A DNA stretch of 64,000 nt from Thermohalobaculum sp039805905 (GTDB lineage: Bacteria > Pseudomonadota > Alphaproteobacteria > Rhodobacterales > Rhodobacteraceae). Positions 31,807 through 40,640 of the stretch are shown one piece after another; the first letter of the stretch is position 1; each line of letters starts with the position of its first letter. A program made the position numbers and the translations under genes. The stretch spans positions 45,912 through 109,911 of the forward strand of contig JBDIVM010000014.1 of assembly GCA_039805905.1 (NCBI GenBank), given 5' to 3'. A model generated the notes under the pieces. That model saw nothing but the letters and a program-made list of their open reading frames with translations. It searched no databases and was not told the origin of the DNA.

Positions 31807-34800
31807 CGCTTCGAGCGCGCGCTCCAGCGTGCGTTCGGCCGCTTCGGTCCGGCCCACCTGCATCTGCGCATAGCCCCATGTTGCGAGCAGCCGGGGCGAG
31901 AACGGGAAGGGTGCCCGCTCGAGGCATTCGGTCGCGACCTGCTCCATGCGATCGAGCTCCGCATCGCTCGGCCCGCGCAGACACTGGCAGAGATTGCGGA
32001 AATACTGGGCGGCATAACGGTCGAGCGGCCTGCGGGTCTCATCCGCCAGCGTCTCCGCCTCGTCGGCGTGCCGCATCGCCGTACCGAATTCGCCGACCAG
32101 GGCATGGGCCTGGGCCAGATTGCCGAGATACCAGACCGCCCGGGTGACCAGGAACCCGAAACGCTCGGTCCGAAATTCGGTCGTGAACTTCTCGAAATAG
32201 CAGCCGAGCCGCGCGAGCGCGCCACGGGCGTCTGCACGCAGCAGCAGCGTCTGGGCCGCCGCCAGATCGGCCTCGGCGACATAACGGTCGAGGCCGTGGT
32301 GGACCGCAATGGCCCGGGCGCTGTCCGCGGCGCGGATCGCCTTCTCCAGCCGACCGAAGATGCTGTGCAGGAAGCTGAGATGCAGGAGCACCTGCAGCTG
32401 CCGCCGAACGTCGCCGACCCGCTCGGCGAGATCGCGCGCCTCCTTGAGCCGGATGACCGCCCCTCCGTAGTTGCCCGTAACCATGTAGGCGAGGCGGAGC
32501 TGACTGCGCACGTCGATGGCTAGGGCGATCCGCTCAGGTGTCTCGGGCAGCACGGCAAGCGACTCGATGGCCCGCTCGAGGTTGAGCGTTGCGGGGCGGT
32601 AGGCGGAACGGTCGATTGCCCGCTCGGCCGCAAGGGCGAGGTACTTGGCTGCGGGCTCCCAGAGCTCTGCCCGGTAGGCATGCTTTGCCAGCTCCTGCGC
32701 GTGATCGGCGAGGTTGCCGGCGCAAAGCTGCTCGATACCGGTCATCGCAGCGGCGTGCAGGCGCTTGCGATCTTCGCGCATCAGCGAGGAATAGGCTACA
32801 TCTTGGATCAGGGCATGGCGGAAGGTGTATTCTGGTTCCGGGAAGCCGACGACGCGGAACAGGAACTCCGCGCGCTCCAGCGTGGCGATTGCGGCGGCGA
32901 CTTCGGCGGCTTCGAGCCCAGAGAGCCTCGTGAGCAATCCATGCGGTGCGGTGCGCCCGATCACTGCGGCGGCCTGCAGCAGTTCCCTCTCGCGCGGCGC
33001 CAGACGGTCGATGCGCGCGGCGATCACGGGTTCGACGCTGCTAACCGTTTCGATGTCGATGATCGGCCTGGGTGCGACATAGCCGCCAGTGCCGCCGACG
33101 ATCCGGCGCGACTCCTCGAGCGCATGCACCGTCTCCTCGATGCAGAGCGGGGTCCCGTCCGTGCGCTCGACGAGCAGGCGCCGCAGCGTGCTGACGCTCG
33201 GGTGGCTGCCGACCAGCGCGAGCACCAGCGCCTCGGCTTCCTCGATGCTGAGGGGGTGCAGCCGCAGCGTGTGCACCGAACTGCGCGCCCCCCAGGTGTG
33301 GCGGAACTCGGGGCGGCAGGTCAGGATCAGCAGGATGCGCTGGCGGTCGATCCCCTCGATCAGCCGCTCCACGGCCATGCGGCTCTCGCGATCGATCCAG
33401 TGCACGTCCTCGACCAGCACAACCAGCGGTGTCTCGCGTGCGGCGCGGGCAAGCAGCTCGTGCAGTGCGTCGCAGATCCGTTTCACCCGGGTCTCGCTCG
33501 GCAGGAGTTCCCAGTCAGGCTCATCGGGCGGCAGATCCAGCGCCGCGGCGAGCGGCGTCTCGAGCGCGGCGTCCGCGCCGTGGCGCTCCAGGGCGCGGGC
33601 GAGCTTCTCGCCGGCGCCGCGGATGCCCTCCGCCTCGCCGATCGCCAGCAGCGAGCGCAGGATCCGCTTGACGACGACATGGGCGACATCCCGGTCGAAC
33701 TCCAGCGCGCCAGCCTCGACAATGAGGCAGTCGTCGGATGCCCGCAGGTTGAGAAACTCGTGCGTGAACCTCGATTTGCCGATACCCGGCTCGGCGATGA
33801 CCACGACCACCTGCCCGCGCCCCTCGCCGACATGCCGCCAGAGCTGGTTCAGGAGATCGAACTCGGCCCGCCGGCCGACGAACCGGGTCAGGCGGCTGTT
33901 CGCCCTGAGATGCCAGCGCGACAGCGCCGAAATGAGCCCGAGCAGCTCGTGCACCGGCTGTTCGGCAAGAAATCCCGGATGCTCGTTGCGGTGCATCGGC
34001 TCGACCCGGATATAGCCGCCGGCCGATTTCCGGGTCCGGTCGGTCATCGCGATGCCGGCGCGGCGCAGGGCATGAGTCAGGCGGCGCGCCTGGCGCAGGA
34101 CCGGTCCGCTGATCTCGCGGTCGCGGGATCCGCCCGCGGTGACGATGGCCTCGCCGCTGTCGAGCGCAACGCGCAGCCGGACACGCCCCTGAGAGGCCCG
34201 GTCGACCTCCGCCTGGAGCGCCAGCGCGGCGCGGGCGGCCTGTACGGCATGTATCTCAGACGCCTCGCGTGCACCGAATGCGGCGGTGAACCCGGCTTCG
34301 CTTGCTTCCAGGACGAGTCCGCCGAGCGCCGCAAGGGCGTTTGATGCGGCGTCGATGACCGGCCGGAGCGCTCGCGCGAGGATTTCGGCGTCGAGGCCGT
34401 CGAAAGACTGCAGAGGCGAAATCAGATCGGCTTCGAGCACCGTGACGGTCCGGCGCACCTCGCGCGGCCGTGCGGTTCGCCGTGTGCTGTCGGCAGCGGC
34501 AGCGAAGGTCTGGACCTCCGCAAGGAACTTTGTGAAGGCGGGCTCGCCTTCCATCATGATGTGGTTGCAGGTATCGAGCTCGATTATCCGTGCTCCCGGA
34601 ATCCTTTGTGCAAGCTCGCGGCCGAGATGGATCGCGGACACCGCGTCGCCTGTCGGATGCAGCACAATCGTCGGCACGGTGACCCGGCCGAGCAGGTCGG
34701 TGACATCGACGTCGCCAAGCGCGTTCTGGAGGCGCCAGGCGTTCTCTGGCGAGACGGTGCTGCGCTGGAGCTCGATGAACCAGGCGCCCTGCTGATCGGT

Positions 34801-36051
34801 TCCGCGGGGCAGGAACATCGACGCGAGCACGCTCTGGAAGATCGGGTTCTCCTGACCCCAGCCCTCGCGCATCAGCACCGCAATCGCCTCGCGCTGCGCG
34901 ATCTCACTGGGATTTCCGCGCCTGCGCCAGCCCCGTGCATAGCCGCCATAGAGCACCAGCCCGGCGACCCGATCAGGATAGCGCACCGCGTAGGCGATCG
35001 CGACGGCGCATCCCTGCGAAATGCCCAGCAGGGTGAAGCGGCGGCTGCCGCAGGCGTCGGCAACCGCCTCGAGGTCGGAGACCATGGTCTCGAAGGAAAG
35101 GTCCGGCACGTCCCAGTCCGAAAGGCCGTTGCCGCGCAAGTCGAACCGGATCAGCCGGTTGCGCTCGGAGAGGCCGATCAGCCAGTGGCGCCAGAACGGC
35201 AGGTCGAGGTCGGCATGGAGATGCGACATCCAGTGCCCTGCCCGCAGGATGGCCGGACCCTCGCCGGCGGCGTTCCAGGCGATCCGGGTTCCGTCCGGCG
35301 CATTGCAGAACGAGATCTCGCGCAGCTGCCGCAGATCGCGGGTGGCCACCGATGGAGCAGCCGGCGGCTCCGGAGCCGCGGGGGTGGTCTTGTGCGCCGC
35401 AACAGAAGCCGCGGGCGGGAACGCGGCATGGGCAGTGGCGCCGGCACGCTGCAGCTCGGCAATCAGGAGATCGACCGCCTCGTCATCCGGCAAATAACGG
35501 CGCAATTGCAGGGCATGGCGCACGGCCCGCTCCGGCACATCGCGCAGACGATCAGTCAGGAGCCGGAGCAGGCGGGCCGCAGCGGCCTCGACCTGAGTGG
35601 CCTCGGCAAACCGCCAGGCCTCGAAATCCGGGCAGCGGGGCAGCGAGAGATCTTCTAGGAACGTGCCCCTGAGCTTCGCGGCGAGCGCCTCCAACTGGTC
35701 GGTGCCGAGCGTCGCGAAACCTGCCTGGTCAGCCCGGCGCAGCGCGATCCAGTCGATGTCGATCCCGGTCAGATCGAGCGCGATGGAACTTCGGTCAGAG
35801 GCAATCCGGTCGGACGCGCCGGAGTTCAAGATCCGCCGTATCTTTGACAGGCTCCAGCGCAGTGCGCCCTTCGGGTCGTCAGGCAGATCCCAGAAAATCT
35901 CGCACAGCCGCTCGCGCCGCTGAGCTCGCGCGGTGAGCGCGAGATAGGCCAGCAATGCCCGCGTCTTCTTCGAGGGAGGCATGTCGACCGGCCGGCCGTT
36001 CACAACCACCTCGAGCGTGCCGAGGACGCGAATCTCAAGGTCCTGTTCCAA
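31399..36051 (-). CDS. Five-module regulator: BTAD winged helix, alpha/beta hydrolase, degenerate cyclase, AAA ATPase, TPR
   Basis: A 1550-residue cytoplasmic protein. Residues 1-100 are an OmpR-like winged helix with the BTAD helices to about 205, as in SARP regulators (E-I-R-V-L-G-T-L-E-V at 6-15). Residues 245-515 form an alpha/beta hydrolase with Ser345 in G-I-S-Q-G, Asp469 and His497, an apparently complete triad. Residues 533-700 are a class III cyclase-like domain that keeps the first metal Asp (E-A-D-L) but lacks the G-D of the second metal site and the N-x3-R motif, so it is probably inactive. A P-loop A-E-P-G-I-G-K-S is at 753-760, and a Walker B L-V-V-L-V-E-D-V-H-W-I-D follows. TPR-like helices fill the last 400 residues. 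It lies 109 bases behind two flavoprotein genes on the same strand and probably regulates them. Confidence 0.88.
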   Translation of the reverse strand: MEQDLEIRVLGTLEVVVNGRPVDMPPSKKTRALLAYLALTARAQRRERLCEIFWDLPDDPKGALRWSLSKIRRILNSGASDRIASDRSSIALDLTGIDIDWIALRRADQAGFATLGTDQLEALAAKLRGTFLEDLSLPRCPDFEAWRFAEATQVEAAAARLLRLLTDRLRDVPERAVRHALQLRRYLPDDEAVDLLIAELQRAGATAHAAFPPAASVAAHKTTPAAPEPPAAPSVATRDLRQLREISFCNAPDGTRIAWNAAGEGPAILRAGHWMSHLHADLDLPFWRHWLIGLSERNRLIRFDLRGNGLSDWDVPDLSFETMVSDLEAVADACGSRRFTLLGISQGCAVAIAYAVRYPDRVAGLVLYGGYARGWRRRGNPSEIAQREAIAVLMREGWGQENPIFQSVLASMFLPRGTDQQGAWFIELQRSTVSPENAWRLQNALGDVDVTDLLGRVTVPTIVLHPTGDAVSAIHLGRELAQRIPGARIIELDTCNHIMMEGEPAFTKFLAEVQTFAAAADSTRRTARPREVRRTVTVLEADLISPLQSFDGLDAEILARALRPVIDAASNALAALGGLVLEASEAGFTAAFGAREASEIHAVQAARAALALQAEVDRASQGRVRLRVALDSGEAIVTAGGSRDREISGPVLRQARRLTHALRRAGIAMTDRTRKSAGGYIRVEPMHRNEHPGFLAEQPVHELLGLISALSRWHLRANSRLTRFVGRRAEFDLLNQLWRHVGEGRGQVVVVIAEPGIGKSRFTHEFLNLRASDDCLIVEAGALEFDRDVAHVVVKRILRSLLAIGEAEGIRGAGEKLARALERHGADAALETPLAAALDLPPDEPDWELLPSETRVKRICDALHELLARAARETPLVVLVEDVHWIDRESRMAVERLIEGIDRQRILLILTCRPEFRHTWGARSSVHTLRLHPLSIEEAEALVLALVGSHPSVSTLRRLLVERTDGTPLCIEETVHALEESRRIVGGTGGYVAPRPIIDIETVSSVEPVIAARIDRLAPRERELLQAAAVIGRTAPHGLLTRLSGLEAAEVAAAIATLERAEFLFRVVGFPEPEYTFRHALIQDVAYSSLMREDRKRLHAAAMTGIEQLCAGNLADHAQELAKHAYRAELWEPAAKYLALAAERAIDRSAYRPATLNLERAIESLAVLPETPERIALAIDVRSQLRLAYMVTGNYGGAVIRLKEARDLAERVGDVRRQLQVLLHLSFLHSIFGRLEKAIRAADSARAIAVHHGLDRYVAEADLAAAQTLLLRADARGALARLGCYFEKFTTEFRTERFGFLVTRAVWYLGNLAQAHALVGEFGTAMRHADEAETLADETRRPLDRYAAQYFRNLCQCLRGPSDAELDRMEQVATECLERAPFPFSPRLLATWGYAQMQVGRTEAAERTLERALEASRTVNMLHFANVTRGLLALVRALRGDPAAGGELAWAARRAEKDGDEWQRIRVLEVLAEIEPDAATAARHLETAARIAGQAGFRPIEARVLVAMARRGRGERTATELLARAAGMFEDMGLADEAAAARGLIPPEPA

Positions 36052-36160
36052 CGCCTTCTGTCCTGCCGGCCAGGCCGCGAAGGGAATGCGGCGGCAGCAA
36101 GCTTATTCGTTTCCGCCGCACCATGCCACCTTCGCGGAAAGGCAGCGAGACGGACCAGCG

Positions 36161-37363
36161 TCAGCCCGCCATGGCAAGGCCTGTCTGCCTCCGGGGCCGG
36201 AATGCCGGCAGCGGCGTGCGCGAGACAACGGTCTGCAGGACCCGCACCTCGGTCTGCATCGCCTCGGACAGGGTGGCGAGCCGGGGCTTCAGCTGATCTA
36301 GTGTCCAGTCGAAGGACGCGATCGAGTCGGTGACACCGAACAGCGGCAGCGACAGCGCGTCGCGCAGATGCTGGTAGTCCTCCAGCGCCCGCTCGTCTCC
36401 GGCGGCCACGGCACGGGCCAGCAACTCGGCGTCGCGGAAGGCGTCGGTGATGCCGTGCGCGGTTGCCGGATCCTTGAAATAACCGGCATCCCCGACCAGC
36501 GCCCAGCCGGGTCCGTGAGCCTGGCGCAGGTAGCCGCGGACGCCACCGAAGAACCGCAGCCTGCCGGCGGGATCGCACCGGGCGACCGCCTCGGCCAGCC
36601 AGGGCGCGATCTCTGACAGACCCTGCCGGAACCGTGTCGCGGCATCCGGTCCGCCGCCCGTTCCGGCGGGGAAGCCGACGAACACGCAACTCTGGCCGTC
36701 ATTGGTCGGAATCACGCCGCCGGTCAGGCCGGGGCGGTAGAGGAAGTGGTAGCCCCGGTTTTCCAGGCCCCCGAAATAGCCGAGCAGCATGGCGCTGGCG
36801 CTCTTGCCCTGAACCGGGGTCGCGGCGCCCGCGAACTCGGCCACCTTCGAGCGCACCCCGTCGGCGCCGATCACGATCCGGGCATGGGCAGTCACCGGCG
36901 TCCCGTCGCGGTCGCGGTACCGGATCCCGCAGACCCGGCCGGACCCGTCGCCGATCAGCGCGTCGAGCGAGCAGCCGAAGGCCAGAGTGGCGCCGGCGTC
37001 GCGGGCGGCATCGGCGAGCACGCGGTCGAGGACCGTGCGCCGTGGTGCGTAAAGCGCATCGAAGCCGGCCCCCGGCCGGATCGGCACGGCCACCGCCTCG
37101 TCGCCATAGTGGAACGTCGCCGTCTCGACCGGCGGCGTGCCGGCTGCCCGGACCGCATCGAGCAGACCCCAGCGCGCGAGCTGAGCGACCGCGCCGCGCA
37201 TCAGCGCGTGGGTCGAGAGCGTGTCGGTCCCGCGAGCTCCCCGGTCGATCGCGAGCACGCGCAGACCGCGCAGGGCGAGGAGCATCGCTGTGGCCGCGCC
37301 GGCGCAGCGCGCGCCGACGATCACGGCGTCGTAGTCTTTGCGGGGATCTGTCAGTTTCGTCAT
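36161..37363 (-). CDS. FAD-dependent monooxygenase (PHBH fold)
   Basis: A 400-residue flavoprotein of the p-hydroxybenzoate hydroxylase / geranylgeranyl reductase fold. The N-terminal FAD motif reads Y-D-A-V-I-V-G-A-R-C-A-G-A-A-T-A-M. The central D-G motif is A-R-I-V-I-G-A-D-G-V-R-S-K-V. The C-terminal FAD motif is W-A-L-V-G-D-A-G-Y-F-K-D-P-A-T-A-H-G-I-T-D-A-F-R-D. It probably hydroxylates or reduces a hydrophobic or aromatic compound using NAD(P)H. ATG 37363 (MTKLTDPRKD) starts 15 bases after the stop of the upstream flavoprotein gene. An 824-residue frame spanning both genes is an artefact. The giant regulator gene follows after 109 bases. Confidence 0.9.
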   Translation of the reverse strand: MTKLTDPRKDYDAVIVGARCAGAATAMLLALRGLRVLAIDRGARGTDTLSTHALMRGAVAQLARWGLLDAVRAAGTPPVETATFHYGDEAVAVPIRPGAGFDALYAPRRTVLDRVLADAARDAGATLAFGCSLDALIGDGSGRVCGIRYRDRDGTPVTAHARIVIGADGVRSKVAEFAGAATPVQGKSASAMLLGYFGGLENRGYHFLYRPGLTGGVIPTNDGQSCVFVGFPAGTGGGPDAATRFRQGLSEIAPWLAEAVARCDPAGRLRFFGGVRGYLRQAHGPGWALVGDAGYFKDPATAHGITDAFRDAELLARAVAAGDERALEDYQHLRDALSLPLFGVTDSIASFDWTLDQLKPRLATLSEAMQTEVRVLQTVVSRTPLPAFRPRRQTGLAMAG

Positions 37364-37377
37364 GGCAGTCGTTCCCT

Positions 37378-38625
37378 TCAGACGGCGGCGCGGCAGGCCG
37401 CTTCGAGATGATCGGCAATATGGCAGGCCAGCGCTTCGGCATCGGCGCCGGCGCCGTCGATGAAGCTGGAGTTGCGACGGCGCTGGAACCGCAGACCGAT
37501 GGCGTAGAGGCCGGCCATGGGCGAGACGCCGCCGCGGTGACGAAGCTCGCCCGAGGCATCGAGTGCCACCGGCTCCAGCCAGGCGTAGCCGCGGCGGAAC
37601 CCGGTGGCCCAGACAACGGTGCCGAATCCCTCCGCCCGAAGGTCCAGGGTCCGCGGCGCAGCGTGGAGGCCGAGCGGCGCATAGGGCTCGGGATCCGCGG
37701 CCACTCCGACGAGCCCGGTGGCGGCGATGAAGTCGTCGATCCGGCGGCGCAGCCGGATCAGCTTGCGCTCGGCCGCCGCGGTGGTCTCGGCCAGGTCGCC
37801 GGCGAAATGCATCGCCGGGCCCTCGGCCGTGCAGGCGCGCCCGAGAATCCGGACACCGGTCGCGGCGAGCGTACCGAGGTCGAGGCGCCGGCACGCCGGG
37901 TCGCCGACGAGCTGAAGCGAGGGCTGCCGACGGGCGGCCTCGATGTCGCGCATCCGCTCGACGGGGTCTGCCAGGATGCCGGCCCGGTCCATCCACCAGA
38001 TGATGTCCCGGCCGCGATAGCGCCGGGGCAGGCGGACGTGCCGGCCGACCGCGAGCGTCACCTTGCGGCCTGCGGCGCGCAGCTCGTCGGCGATCTGCGC
38101 GCCCGAGGCCGAGGCGCCGACCACGAGCACGGCGCCATCGGGCAGTGACCCCGGGTTCCGGTAGGCGCCGGGCGTGATCTGGTGAATATCGCATGGCAGC
38201 GCGCGCGCCATGTCCGGCACATGCGGGATGTCGCAATGCCCCGTGGCGATCACGACCGCGCGAGTGCAGGTGGCGGCCCGGTCGGTGGTCACGCGCCAGG
38301 CGTCGCCGCTGCGCACCACCGACCGGACGGTGACGCCGGTCCGGACCGGGGCGCCGAACGACCGGGCATAAGTTTGCAGATAGCGGGTGGTCTCGGCCAT
38401 CGTCATGAAGCCGTCCGGATCGGCGCCGCGGTAATGCCAGCCCGGCAGCCGGGAGCACCAGTTGGGCGTGAGCAGGCGCAGCGAGTCCCAGCGCTCGCTC
38501 TGCCAGCGCTCGGCCACGCGGCCCCGCTCGAGCACGACATGCTCGATGCCGCGGGAACTCAGGACATGGCTCATCGCGAGGCCCGCATGGCCTGCGCCAA
38601 TTATGACGACATCGGTCCGTTTCAT
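37378..38625 (-). CDS. Flavin-containing monooxygenase-like NAD(P)/FAD oxidoreductase
   Basis: A 415-residue protein of the FMO / Baeyer-Villiger type. The FAD motif near the N-terminus is V-V-I-I-G-A-G-H-A-G-L-A-M-S. It is followed by W-D-S-L-R-L-L-T-P-N-W, a signature of this group. The NADPH motif is V-L-V-V-G-A-S-A-S-G-A-Q-I-A-D-E-L. The A-T-G-H/F segments V-V-I-A-T-G-H-C-D and V-V-W-A-T-G-F-R-R are present. It would oxygenate a nucleophilic heteroatom or a carbonyl compound; the substrate is unknown. It is paired with the second flavoprotein, 15 bases downstream, and preceded by a small gene and an OsmC gene on the same strand. Confidence 0.9.
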   Translation of the reverse strand: MKRTDVVIIGAGHAGLAMSHVLSSRGIEHVVLERGRVAERWQSERWDSLRLLTPNWCSRLPGWHYRGADPDGFMTMAETTRYLQTYARSFGAPVRTGVTVRSVVRSGDAWRVTTDRAATCTRAVVIATGHCDIPHVPDMARALPCDIHQITPGAYRNPGSLPDGAVLVVGASASGAQIADELRAAGRKVTLAVGRHVRLPRRYRGRDIIWWMDRAGILADPVERMRDIEAARRQPSLQLVGDPACRRLDLGTLAATGVRILGRACTAEGPAMHFAGDLAETTAAAERKLIRLRRRIDDFIAATGLVGVAADPEPYAPLGLHAAPRTLDLRAEGFGTVVWATGFRRGYAWLEPVALDASGELRHRGGVSPMAGLYAIGLRFQRRRNSSFIDGAGADAEALACHIADHLEAACRAAV

Positions 38626-38661
38626 GCTCGATCACCCATGAATTCGAGTCTGCGCCGGCGC

Positions 38662-38883
38662 TCAGGCGGCATCGGACAAGCGCCCGGAACGGGCGGGCGC
38701 GACGGCCGGCGAATGCGCTTCCGGCGAGGTCAGACAGGCGTCGAGCTCGGGGCCTCCGACACGGGCGGCGACGCTCAGCAGATCGTGCAGCGGCATGCGG
38801 GCGGTCAGGCTGCTCGCGCGCAGTGCGTGCTCGAACGCGCCATGTATCCTGGTGCTGAATCGGGTCATCGTCGTGTTCTCCAT
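38662..38883 (-). CDS. 73-residue hypothetical protein
   Basis: A short frame MENTTMTRFSTRIHGAFEHALR onwards, between the OsmC gene (50 bases upstream) and the FMO gene (36 bases downstream). A basic amphipathic N-terminal half contains R-A-S-S-L-T-A-R-M-P-L-H-D-L-L-S-V-A-A-R. It ends in a Ser/Ala/Pro-rich tail. No family recognised. Support comes from operon spacing and the plausible start; a second Met six residues in is an alternative. Confidence 0.6.
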   Translation of the reverse strand: MENTTMTRFSTRIHGAFEHALRASSLTARMPLHDLLSVAARVGGPELDACLTSPEAHSPAVAPARSGRLSDAA

Positions 38884-38933
38884 CTGTGGGCTTCGGACCG
38901 CCCGGCGGCCGGTCGCCGGCGGGCGGTCAAGGG

Positions 38934-39518
38934 TCAAGCCACCTCGACAGTGACCGGCGTGCGATTGGTGATGATGTCGAACACGGCCGATCGCGCCCGC
39001 GACTGCTCGACGATCTGCTGCAGCTTCTCCGGGGGTGCGTCGCCCTTGACCTCGAACTTCACCCGGATGCCCAGGTAGCCGTTGCGGACCTCGTCCGAGA
39101 TGCCGAGGATGCCGCGCAGGTCCATGTCGCCCTCGACCGTCGCTGTCACCTGCTCGAGCTCCACGCCGCGGGCGGCGGCAATGTTGGCGATGCCCGCGGT
39201 CAGGCAGGCGGCCAGGCCGTGCAGGATCCACTCGACCGGGGTCGGTCCGTTGTCCTTGCCGCAGAGAACCGCGGTGTGATCGGCATCGGCAACAAAGTCT
39301 TCACTGCGGCCCTGCTCGCCGCCCGCGCCGAAATAGCCGTTGATGACGCTCCGGGAGTGGGTCCCGTGCATCCACTGGCTCTTCGCGCGCCAGGTGAACT
39401 TGGCAAGCTCGGGTTGCCCTGCAACTGCATTGATGGTCGCGAAGAGCTCGGGCGTCATCACGCCGTGGAGCGGCCTGGGCTCCCTGCGGGTCGGATTTGC
39501 GATGGTGGCGGTAGTCAT
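38934..39518 (-). CDS. OsmC-family hydroperoxide-reductase-like protein
   Basis: A 194-residue OsmC/Ohr-fold protein. The motif L-C-G-K-D-N-G-P-T-P-V-E-W-I-L-H holds the first cysteine. The helix G-L-A-A-C-L-T-A-G-I-A-N-I-A-A-A-R-G-V-E-L holds the second, as in proteins that reduce organic hydroperoxides. The C-terminal part SDEVRNGYLGIRVKFEVKGDAP is the usual beta sheet. It has a longer N-terminus (about 45 residues with KSQWMHGTHSRS) than E. coli OsmC. It appears to be the first gene of a leftward operon with the small protein, two flavoproteins and the regulator. It is divergent from a MaoC gene across 203 bases. Confidence 0.9.
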   Translation of the reverse strand: MTTATIANPTRREPRPLHGVMTPELFATINAVAGQPELAKFTWRAKSQWMHGTHSRSVINGYFGAGGEQGRSEDFVADADHTAVLCGKDNGPTPVEWILHGLAACLTAGIANIAAARGVELEQVTATVEGDMDLRGILGISDEVRNGYLGIRVKFEVKGDAPPEKLQQIVEQSRARSAVFDIITNRTPVTVEVA

Positions 39519-39721
39519 CTGGTTCGTCTCCTTGCAGCTTGTTGGGGCCGGACCCGGCGCCCGGCCGATGGGAGACGGATAGGCCCCGAGCGTGTGACGC
39601 GCGGTTGCAGCGACAGTGGTATTTGGGCCGCATGACCGTGTGAGCGGTCATTCCCACGGCCGGGCCGACAGACGGGCATCTATGCTGCGAGCAGATTCGA
39701 ATCCGTGCAGGAGACAGCCCG

Positions 39722-40177
39722 ATGACGACCGCTCCGAATCCCTCCGCCTCGCCCTGGGAGCGCACGATCGCCGGCAGGCCCGCGATCGGCGCCGCGGCCG
39801 AGCGCACCCGCCGCACCTCGATGCGCGACATCGAGAATTTCTCCGACCTGACCGGCGACATGAACCCGCTGCACTACGACGCCGAGCTGGCCGCGAGATC
39901 GCCCTTCGGCCGGCTGATCGTGCAGGGGGGCGTGACGTCAGGCATCCTGAACGCCCTCGTCGCGGAAGATCTGCCGGGTCCCGGCACCGTCTTCCTCGGC
40001 GTCGCGTGGAAGTTCACCAAGGCAGTGGGCGTCGATGAGGAGATCACCGGGCGGGTCGAGGTGACCTCGGTGCGCGACGACAAGCCGGTCTGCACCCTGG
40101 CGACCAGCGTGCGAAATGCGGCCGGGGACGTCTGCCTCACCGGAACGGCGACGACCTACACGGTGCCGCTGAAGTGA
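39722..40177 (+). CDS. MaoC-like hydratase/dehydratase
   Basis: A 151-residue hot-dog-fold protein of the MaoC / (R)-specific enoyl-CoA hydratase family. The catalytic segment is F-S-D-L-T-G-D-M-N-P-L-H-Y-D, with the conserved Asp and His. It is followed by F-G-R-L-I-V-Q-G-G-V-T-S-G-I. The length is normal for a single-domain hydratase acting on acyl-CoA. It is divergent from the OsmC operon and may share its control region. The upstream sequence ends in GCAGGAGACAGCCC, a good ribosome-binding site for ATG 39722. Confidence 0.92.
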   Translation: MTTAPNPSASPWERTIAGRPAIGAAAERTRRTSMRDIENFSDLTGDMNPLHYDAELAARSPFGRLIVQGGVTSGILNALVAEDLPGPGTVFLGVAWKFTKAVGVDEEITGRVEVTSVRDDKPVCTLATSVRNAAGDVCLTGTATTYTVPLK

Positions 40178-40640
40178 CGGAAGGGGTCGAGGGCCGGGAC
40201 GTCTTCGCCTCCGCCTCGTCCTCACTCCCTTGGCCGGCTCCCTTGGCCGGCTTCGCACCGCGGACGCCTGAGTCCGATGGGATCCGGTTTCCATCCTGGG
40301 ATCGTGCACGGTGCCTGTTCACGCCGGTGACGCGCACTCCCACCTGAAGCGTGCCCGAGACGTTCCGGTTTGCAGCTTATCCCAGCCTGCAAACTCGCCC
40401 CTGCAGGGTCCCTTCCGGCCGGGACTCTCGCAAGGATGCATCACCTGCGTGCGCGCGCTTCCGCCGCAGAATGTGTGCTCGGCCAGGATCGGTTCCACGG
40501 CGGCAATCGAGCGGATGGGCCTCCGCTTCGCTGGATCGGCGGTTCTCTGCCCGATGGCACGGTCTCGATGTGGTCGGGAAGGGGAAATTCTTCCCTGGCG
40601 ACGAGGAATGCCTGCTACCTTGCCTGCCGCCGACGCCGAG
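40178..40640. other. Gene-free interval with a short direct repeat
   Basis: No convincing frame on either strand. At 40227-40252 the 13-mer CCCTTGGCCGGCT is repeated directly. The rest looks like degraded GC-rich sequence between the MaoC gene and the cyclase remnant. Confidence 0.5.

Noticed and set aside
31530..31984. Small plus- and minus-strand frames within the regulator C-terminus
   Set aside because: They lie inside the TPR-coding region and have shadow composition.
36161..38635. Single 824-residue protein joining both flavoproteins
   Set aside because: The first half is out of frame with the FMO gene and reads as arginine-rich shadow. Two separate genes with their own FAD motifs explain the region.
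38662..39231. 189-codon frame extending the small protein into the OsmC gene
   Set aside because: Only the last 73 codons lie outside OsmC. The upstream part is a shadow of OsmC in another frame.
39680..39720. Possible tRNA T-arm (GATTCGAATC)
   Set aside because: No acceptor stem, anticodon arm or CCA context around it. A chance palindrome upstream of the MaoC gene.
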